Source of the DNA: Dermanyssus gallinae
Taxonomy: Eukaryota > Arthropoda > Arachnida > Mesostigmata > Dermanyssidae
Length of the DNA stretch: 64,000 nt
Direction of reading: 5' to 3'
NCBI GenBank assembly: GCA_003439945.1
Contig: QVRM01006090.1
Coordinates: 62,001-126,000, forward strand
The notes below the pieces were generated by a model. The model saw only the letters and a program-made list of their open reading frames with translations, made no database searches and was not told the origin of the DNA. A program made the position numbers and the translations under genes. Within the stretch, counting starts at the first letter, position 1. Every line of letters starts with the position of its first letter. Positions 58,239-64,000 of this stretch are shown in pieces.

Positions 58239-59045
58239 ATGGGCTGCGTCCCCGACATGCTTGACAACTCAGTACCCTCATCCGGGAGACTTCTGGAAGA
58301 AGTTTGGTTGGTGGCCTCGGTACTAAACGGCAGCCTGCCTTCTTCTTGCCTGACGACCTTTTACGGGGCAAATCTTACGGCCCTAAAAAAGAAGGACGGT
58401 TCAATCAGACCTATAGCATGTGGCCTTACAATCCGAAGGCTTGTAGCAAAGGTGGCCATCGCGATCAGTAAGGGATCCATAACAAAAGCTTTAGGACCAA
58501 GGCAAGTAGGGGTTTCTATCAAAGGAGGCGCGGAGGCAGCCGTTCACGCTATACAAGCGTACATCGAAACAGATGGTCCTGTGCGGGTTTTAGTGAAGCT
58601 AGATTTTAGCAATGCTTTTAACACAATACGACGCGACGTAATATTAGAAGAAGTAAGACTACACGTACCGAAACTCTTTCCACTTATATGGCAATGCTAC
58701 AGGGACCCGTCACTTCTATCCTGGTGTGACAAAGAGCCATTTAAATCAACAAATAGAGTGCAACAAGGGCACCCACTAGGCCCCGCCTTGTTCAGTCTGG
58801 GAATCTCCAGTCTAGTGGCACGAATGAGAAGTCCATTGAACATCTGGTACCTGGATGATGGTACATTAGGAGGACCGGCAGAAGTGGTGGCCGCTGACAT
58901 ACTTAAGGTAATAGAGTGTGCAAATGAAGGAGGGACAATCCTCAATCTTTCCAAGTGCGAAGTTATAACGGTTGGGGGGGGGGGGAGACACCCAGGAACG
59001 AGACAAAGCACGCAAAACCATTGTTGCCGTTCTACCAGGCTGTAA
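58239..59045 (+). CDS. YLDDG-type reverse transcriptase, N-terminal frame (268 codons, frameshifted end)
   Basis: The Met start is internal to the original frame. RT blocks: FYGANLTALKKKDGSIRPIA (about residues 46-65); VLVKLDFSNAFNTI with the motif-A Asp (about 118-131); NRVQQGHPLGPALFSLGISS (about 172-191); and the catalytic WYLDDGTLGG (about 203-212), where YLDD replaces the YADD of the other non-LTR elements here; then LNLSKCEVI (about 237-245). The frame is lost at a G12 run (58974-58985). The last ~20 residues are out-of-frame translation. Correct coding continues one frame over to about 59130 (VNPAELEVLGAPLS) before returning to the original frame. Confidence 0.85.
   Translation: MGCVPDMLDNSVPSSGRLLEEVWLVASVLNGSLPSSCLTTFYGANLTALKKKDGSIRPIACGLTIRRLVAKVAIAISKGSITKALGPRQVGVSIKGGAEAAVHAIQAYIETDGPVRVLVKLDFSNAFNTIRRDVILEEVRLHVPKLFPLIWQCYRDPSLLSWCDKEPFKSTNRVQQGHPLGPALFSLGISSLVARMRSPLNIWYLDDGTLGGPAEVVAADILKVIECANEGGTILNLSKCEVITVGGGGRHPGTRQSTQNHCCRSTRL
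58974..58985. repeat. G12 homopolymer inside the RT reading frame
   Basis: Twelve G follow the SKCEVITV coding segment, and translation is correct before and after only if the frame changes here. Either a real frameshift mutation or an assembly or sequencing length error. Confidence 0.9.
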
Positions 59046-59126
59046 GCATGTTAACCCGGCCGAGTTAGAAGTTCTTGGGGCTCCACTTAGTCCACAAAGT
59101 GTTTACAAGACCTTAAACGCCGGGCG

Positions 59127-59795
59127 TTGCTCCAGACACGGCCTCGTTTGTTGGCCATGCACTCACAAGCTGCACTATGTCTTTGGAGATATAGTTTAGG
59201 TTCCCCGAAATTCAACTACACATGGCGCACCTCACCGACAAGCCAATGTCCCGACGCCCTGCAAGCGTATGACGACTCTACGAGAGACATACTGGGTGAA
59301 GTCCTTAACATCGATTTCACGGACGATACGTGGCGAAGAGCAAGCCTCCTCATAAGAGAAGATGGACTGGGTGTTCGATCAGCAATAGAATTGGCACCCA
59401 TATGTTACGCAGCGTCTGTGCTTGAATTCAGCCCGCTGGCAGAGGCGCTAGTCGACCCGAGTGCTCACCACCGGCTGCACATAGCTAAGCAGGAGGCAGA
59501 GTCGCTTGTCAAGCTGAAGTTGCATCCAGGTCCTTGGGAGAAACGTGTAACGCAGAGAGTGCTTGATAACTACAGATGTAAAGCTATAGCCCGTGAGATC
59601 ACTGAAAGCCTTGAGTCTTCTACGGAGAAGGCAGTCTTCTTGGCCGCACGAGACACCTTCAGCTGTGGATTCCTTAGGGCTCTCCCGTCGCCACGGCTCG
59701 GCACCATGCTGGACAACGTCTCATTCCGCATGGTGTCGGCTCTCAGAATCGGCGGGTCGATATGCGAACCACACATTTGCAAGGCATGTGGATAA
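59127..59795 (+). CDS. YLDDG-type retroelement, connection domain ending at a premature stop
   Basis: A 222-codon frame in the same phase as 58239-59045. It starts with the conserved AMHSQAALCLWRYSLGSPKF (a helical region after the RT thumb, about residues 10-29) and continues through YAASVLEFSPLAEAL and TMLDNVSFRMVSALRIGG to the first half of a zinc knuckle, CKAC (59778-59789). A TAA at 59793-59795 interrupts the knuckle, and in-frame coding resumes immediately after it. It is an internal part of a polyprotein, not a separate gene. Confidence 0.8.
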   Translation: MLQTRPRLLAMHSQAALCLWRYSLGSPKFNYTWRTSPTSQCPDALQAYDDSTRDILGEVLNIDFTDDTWRRASLLIREDGLGVRSAIELAPICYAASVLEFSPLAEALVDPSAHHRLHIAKQEAESLVKLKLHPGPWEKRVTQRVLDNYRCKAIAREITESLESSTEKAVFLAARDTFSCGFLRALPSPRLGTMLDNVSFRMVSALRIGGSICEPHICKACG

Positions 59796-59822
59796 TCAGT
59801 AGAGAAGAATGGCCTCCACCCA

Positions 59823-60320
59823 TTGAGCTGCATCAAAAGCCAAGGTCGGGCTCCCAGGCACACAGAAATAAATGCAGTGATTCAAAGAGCTCTCCGGAGG
59901 GCGGGAATACCTAGCATGCTGGAACCCAGACTAGGACTCCATGACGATAAAAGGCCCGACGGTGTCACTATTCCGCTGTGGAAAAAAGGCAAATGCCTGG
60001 TTTGGGATGCGACAGTCTCCTGCACAGCCGCACCGTCTTATGTGTGCCACACCGCTACTGAGGCGGGATGGGTGGCCGAACACGCAGAGAAAGAAAAGTG
60101 GCGTACATACACAGAGTTAGAGTCTAGATACAATTTCGTGCCGATTGCAATGGAGACAATGGGCCCAGTCAGCAGAAGAACAAGGACATTTATTAAAGAC
60201 TTAAGTGATCGAATACAAGCAAACACCGGCGATGCACGCAAAGGCGACTTTCTGAGGCAGCTGCTTTCATTGGCAGTTTGCAGAGGAAACGCCGCGTCGA
60301 TATTAGGTGCGATGGGCTGA
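59823..60320 (+). CDS. YLDDG-type retroelement, restriction-like endonuclease C-terminus
   Basis: A 165-codon frame in phase with the previous one, separated only by the TAA stop. The His and last Cys of the CCHC knuckle (59817-59819 and 59829-59831) straddle its annotated Met. It continues with RAPRHTEINAVIQRALRRAG (about residues 9-28), then RPDG (44-47) and VWDAT (60-64), which fit the PD...(D/E)-x-K-type core of restriction-like endonucleases in R2-group elements. The conserved tail contains FVPIAMETMGPVSRR and GDFLRQLLSLAVCRGNAASI. The canonical lysine is not obvious and would need alignment. The domain's expected role is target nicking for reverse transcription. Confidence 0.8.
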   Translation: MSCIKSQGRAPRHTEINAVIQRALRRAGIPSMLEPRLGLHDDKRPDGVTIPLWKKGKCLVWDATVSCTAAPSYVCHTATEAGWVAEHAEKEKWRTYTELESRYNFVPIAMETMGPVSRRTRTFIKDLSDRIQANTGDARKGDFLRQLLSLAVCRGNAASILGAMG

Positions 60321-60405
60321 CGACAGCAAGAAAGAAACTATAAAATAATGAGGATACACATTCACACCTCACAACTGTATTTCTCTAAGAAATAATAATA
60401 ATAAT

Positions 60406-60682
60406 TTACCCTTACATTAGAGACGCTCGGCCCCATCAGCTCAGGTACAGCAAAAATCCTGAAAGATATCGAAAAACGCATAGCAGAAGTTACGGGCGAT
60501 CGACGCGGGGCCATGTTTTTGAGACAGATGATGTCTTTGGTCGTTTGTAAAGGAAATGTGGCTTCCATCATAGGCGCCATGAATTGATAGAAAGCGACCG
60601 GAGCAAGATAAACCTGGCATAAACGTTCATACCCCACAATTGTAATAACTGAATGATAAATACTAATAATAATAATAATAAT
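60406..60682 (+). mobile_element. YLDDG-type retroelement, severely 5'-truncated copy 3 with (TAA)n tail
   Basis: Starts at the tail of copy 2 and encodes only the last ~60 residues: TLGPISSGTAKILKDIEKRI, then RRGAMFLRQMMSLVVCKGNV. It then has a 3' UTR homologous to that of copy 2 (TTCATACCCCACAATTGTAA versus TTCACACCTCACAACTGTAT) and a second (TAA)n tail at 60662-60682. This defines the element's 3' end: a short UTR of about 70-80 bases and a TAA-type, not poly(A), tail. Confidence 0.85.
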
Positions 60683-62775
60683 TCACTGGACCCCCCGTAA
60701 CGGTGCACACGTTCGCAGGGACTTAAATGTCATGTTCCCACCTTGAATGATTGATTACATTGAATAAATGCATTATATAATAATAATAATACTTGTTTGT
60801 ATTAAACGTGTAGTAGCATGAAGCTAGCACGAGTTTCGGTGTTGTTTATCAGGGGGGCGATATTTCTTTTGTTGTGGAGGAGAGTCAAATGCAGTTACGC
60901 ACTATCGCTAGTGCGGGTCACTCAATTCTAACAAATGAGTTTGCTGAAACCTGTACCCACCAAACGCACCTCCCCCTTCAATCTATATAGACTCTCTAAT
61001 GGCTTAGATCTCCATAGACTAGTGCTATGGGACATATCAGGTGAGTGTTGACCGACTTCGCCACCATCAGGAACCCCGTTTCAAACTCTCGAGTGACGCA
61101 GTCATTAATGGGATCGAGTTGAAAGCTCACGTGCGGCTAACGCTCTGTACAGGGGGGAATTATAGGGAATCGTAATTGCGCGTCTAATTAGCAACGTTCG
61201 ATCATGTAAGCTCACCTTCACAGCACCCTTTACACATGCAGCTGCCAAACATCTGGGTGAACACAGTTAGCATCACTGCTGTTTCAACGGATGCTAACAA
61301 CTATTTGCTAACCTATAAATGATGACCTATAACAATACACCTATGCCGGGCAAAGTCAGAAGAAAAATGTGGATAGAGTCTCACAATTTGACACGACTGA
61401 ACTCGGGTCTACAGAAATACACAGTAGGTTTATATGTAGGCATATACAAAATGCTTATATGTGCGCGTAGTATCTATTGGACTCAATTTCAGCGCCCGAG
61501 GAACGCATTGTTCTCTAGGTCGGCGTTTTCCGTTGCAAACATCTGTCAACAGAGTTCGTTCTCGCTTCAGCGAATTCGTAGTCATCTCGACGCAAGCGCA
61601 AAGCGAACGTCGCCTAGAATGGTGATCGGCCTGCTTCCCGTAGAAGGAAGCCATTGATGCATCCCGACCGCTATAGGTGAAATCGTTGAAACTAGTTCAT
61701 AGACAAACACAAAAAAAGGTTAGCCTCTCATAGAGTGGCTTAAGTAATGCCGACGTAGACAATTGCTTCCACGCATCATAGCGAAACGGAGCTAAATTTC
61801 TACAATGGATCGTCCTCTACGGCTTGCAGACATAAGCATCCAAGCCACCTCAAATATGCCGATGCCAACCCTCGTCATGTGTCATTTGTTCTCGCTCATC
61901 AACTTGTTGTTTCGCGTTTACACGCTAGCGAGTGCGATCATCTCGAAGCGGCCGTTGGCTTGCAAGCTTTGCACGATATGAGCCGGCTTGCAAAGACAAA
62001 ATTCAAGAGAGCGGCAGCGCAACGTCAGCAGCAATGATAATAATAACAACAACATCAGCACTTCAACCAGAGGAACAGTAGTCTCCGGAGTGCGCTTCAA
62101 ACGCGTTTTGTAAAAAAATGTCGGAACTTTGGTTAAGAGTTTCAAGTTTCCTTCGACTTTTTTGCCGCTACGCATATCTGCAGTTTAGATGCAGCTGGCT
62201 CTGACGGGACCTTCGCTCGTGGCTACATGGCGAGCGTATTCTAAGCTTTCTAAATACACAACAGTCTTCTGCTGGATTTCCTGTTGAAGGCAACCGTCCA
62301 AGTGAGGTGGTTTATAACATATAAATTGAGTAGTTTGTTTGTTGCTCTCAGGTAAACTCGAACGTTTAAAATGTGAGGTTAATAAAAACGTCGCACGTCT
62401 GGCTTGTATAGCTTCCTAGCCCACCCAAATGTATGTTGCCATGTGTGAAACTGCTCGCCGGCGGAACGCGCAAGGCCCTCTGGACGTTTGATTGCGAATA
62501 AGTCAACTCCTGCACGACAGCTGCAAAATGTTTGCTGTACTATTTGTATGCATGCACGTAAACTGAAGCTGGTGTGAGCTTGAGGCGAAACGTCACAGTT
62601 CGCATCTTAAAACAAGTTAACCTCAAGGGACAAAGACGTACCAAAGTAGCAATTACAAGCAAATAACTAATGGACATCACTATCTAAATGGTGGAAGATG
62701 CTGCGCCTCATCGAATACAATATAGTGCAACTGAAATGAAACCACACCTCACAATCAAGAGTCATTCATGACGCC
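60683..62775. other. Unassigned sequence
   Basis: A short (TAA)n tract lies at 60778-60791 and an AAT/AAC run near 62034-62053. A 112-codon plus-strand frame (61319-61657) has no recognisable domain. No gene supported. Confidence 0.35.
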
Positions 62776-62801
62776 TATATATATATATATATATATATAT
62801 A
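62776..62801. repeat. (TA)n microsatellite
   Basis: Short uninterrupted alternating AT. Confidence 0.95.
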
Positions 62802-63177
62802 GAAAATATTGTGATGATTTAATTATCATTTACAATACGTTTGCACACTCGGTAGTGCTCGTCTTAATAAAAATGGTGGTAAAAAGGTGTCACGTGAGGT
62901 TAAGAATCAGCTGGCCGTGTCCTTGCTTGATGGTAGCCCCCGCTCTTATGGACCCGGTGCGAGCGGTATATCCTCAAGGTTCCTTGCAGCGTTAAAACGG
63001 TAAGATCCATAAGATTCCTCTTCGTGACGCCGAGCCCCAAGAGCGTCCTTGCAGATTCGGAGTCCCATACACCACTCATAGAGATAGTAATGGATCCGAA
63101 TCTGCGAGGTTTTTTTCGGGGAGCGCCGCCCTTAGGAGCTCGACGTCATATTTGGCGATCTTCTCCTGCCGCGCTTT

Positions 63178-63181
<4 letters not shown>

Positions 63182-63250
<69 letters not shown>
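63182..63250. repeat. (TA)n microsatellite
   Basis: About 69 bp uninterrupted alternating AT. Confidence 0.97.
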
Positions 63251-63254
<4 letters not shown>

Positions 63255-64000
63255 ATTTTTTATTATGATTAAATACCCTGCACGCTAAATGTGTGCCTTT
63301 GGAACACATAATTTGAGAAAAATATGTGATCAAAAACACATAGTTTTACACCCGCAAAAGCTCAGCAAAACACAAAGTAATTAAGCTGAGTAAAATTCTT
63401 CCCAATTTAGAATTGGGAGACGAAAATAGAAGATATATCGATCCAGCCATTTTTATGGCGCCTGCCACGAACATGTGGAAGGACCCCAATATGGATATAG
63501 TACTCTTCCATTCGCTGTTTATTGATTTCACCATAACATTTGTGCACGACCTGGCACCGTGAAGCTGGCGAATCATGTATTTGTTGCGGTTAGCACGACA
63601 GTGCATGACATGAATGTACTTAAATGCTCCATTCTGATTGCTATAAGCCATCTAGTAAAATAAAAATATAATACCTGCTACTTGGGCAAAAAAGAAATAC
63701 ATTATGGCAACTATTACGTAATGGAAGCATGCATTGTCATATCACCCTAAAAATAACAAAGCTATTCCCTTAGCAAGCAAGGTGATGACAATATTTCTCG
63801 ACGTCCGAGGTTCGATACTCATCGAATACCTCGAGCACGGAAAACCATTAACAGTGACATGTTCTGTGAGACACCCCGTAGCCTAGGCAACTCTATCAAG
63901 AGCAAACGGCCTAGGCTGCTCACGGAGGGAGTGATTTCGTTCCACGATAACGCGCGTCCTTAAATTATTAAGTAGGGACAGCTTGTCGGGGCTCCAGTGG
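63251..64000. other. Unassigned sequence to window end
   Basis: A B-box-like GAGGTTCGATACTC occurs at about 63808-63821 without a convincing A box or related copy. A 101-codon minus-strand frame (63346-63651) has no recognisable domain. Confidence 0.3.

Larger units (their letters stand above)
57810..60405 (+). mobile_element. YLDDG-type retroelement, copy 2: RT, zinc knuckle and PD-(D/E)XK-like domain
   Basis: The best-preserved element of the window. An N-terminal linker (frame 57810-58007 and, past a TGA at 58005-58007, SDVRSAARILLSTDSFAPFN and ELRKKHPPPLADASE) leads to SGPGLDGLRPRHA (about 58223) and the RT. YLDDG starts at 58848. After two frame changes comes the connection domain, then a CCHC knuckle at 59778-59831, RPDG at 59952-59963, VWDAT at 60000-60014 and a conserved C-terminus. 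A stop at 60318-60320 precedes a short 3' UTR and a (TAA)n tail at 60391-60405. The reading frame returns to the same phase across most of the length, so the copy is fairly young. An RT plus a restriction-like endonuclease with a CCHC motif is the R2-like arrangement of non-LTR elements; the exact clade is not established here. Confidence 0.85.

Noticed and set aside
1..64000. CRISPR arrays, bacterial operons, rRNA genes
   Set aside because: No regularly spaced repeats with unique spacers, no ribosome-binding or operon organisation, and no rRNA-like sequence recognised.

Overview
This window looks like intergenic, repeat-dominated nuclear DNA from an animal, most likely an arthropod. A chelicerate such as a tick or mite is my guess, but nothing in the sequence proves it. 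The grounds are: no long host open reading frames, no operons, many long (TA)n microsatellites, tRNA-derived SINEs with A and B boxes, several clades of non-LTR retrotransposon (R1-like, Jockey/CR1-like, and a YLDDG-type element with a restriction-like endonuclease), and a mariner transposase remnant. I found no convincing host protein-coding gene, rRNA or functional tRNA gene.

Layout. 0-13 kb: mostly unassigned DNA with a 30-bp codon-length minisatellite (0.9 kb), SINE family A copies (1.5, 1.8, 6.4 kb), an AT palindrome (7.5 kb), a pre-miRNA-like hairpin (8.85 kb), a 139-bp 5'-truncated R1-like insertion with a clean target-site duplication (9.6 kb), a second strong hairpin (12.15 kb) and a SINE C copy (12.3 kb). 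13-31 kb: remnants of five non-LTR elements (13.9, 16.8-17.8 minus, 19.0-21.2, 25.0-26.5 and 29.0-30.2 kb), two SINE B copies, a pair of tandem perfect hairpins (21.23 kb) and an unexplained 115-bp direct-repeat pair (22.5/23.35 kb). 31-46 kb: trinucleotide and TA tracts, an R1-like remnant (34.4-35.6 kb, minus), a mariner remnant next to a SINE C (37.4-38.0 kb), a SINE C nested inside a SINE A with an 11-bp target-site duplication (39.0 kb), and R1-like endonuclease debris beside two more SINE C copies (45 kb).

46-64 kb: the longest open frame of the window, a 419-codon Jockey/CR1-like reverse transcriptase on the minus strand (47.05-48.31 kb) whose catalytic YADD reads YADG; R1-like debris (50.7-51.5 and 54.4-56.0 kb, minus); and the YLDDG-type element. 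The latter has a broken copy at 51.8-52.4 kb and a chain of three head-to-tail copies at 57.3-60.7 kb, each ending in a (TAA)n tract. The central copy keeps, in order, a reverse transcriptase, a CCHC zinc knuckle and a PD-(D/E)XK-like RPDG...VWDAT motif, and is broken by frameshifts (one at a G12 run) and stops.

How the parts relate. The retroelements are almost all decayed passengers. SINEs A, B and C would have depended on a LINE's machinery, and which LINE is not shown here. The R1-like 3' end recurs at 9.6, 16.85 and 30.15 kb, tying together otherwise separate fragments. All SINE and element names below are local labels.
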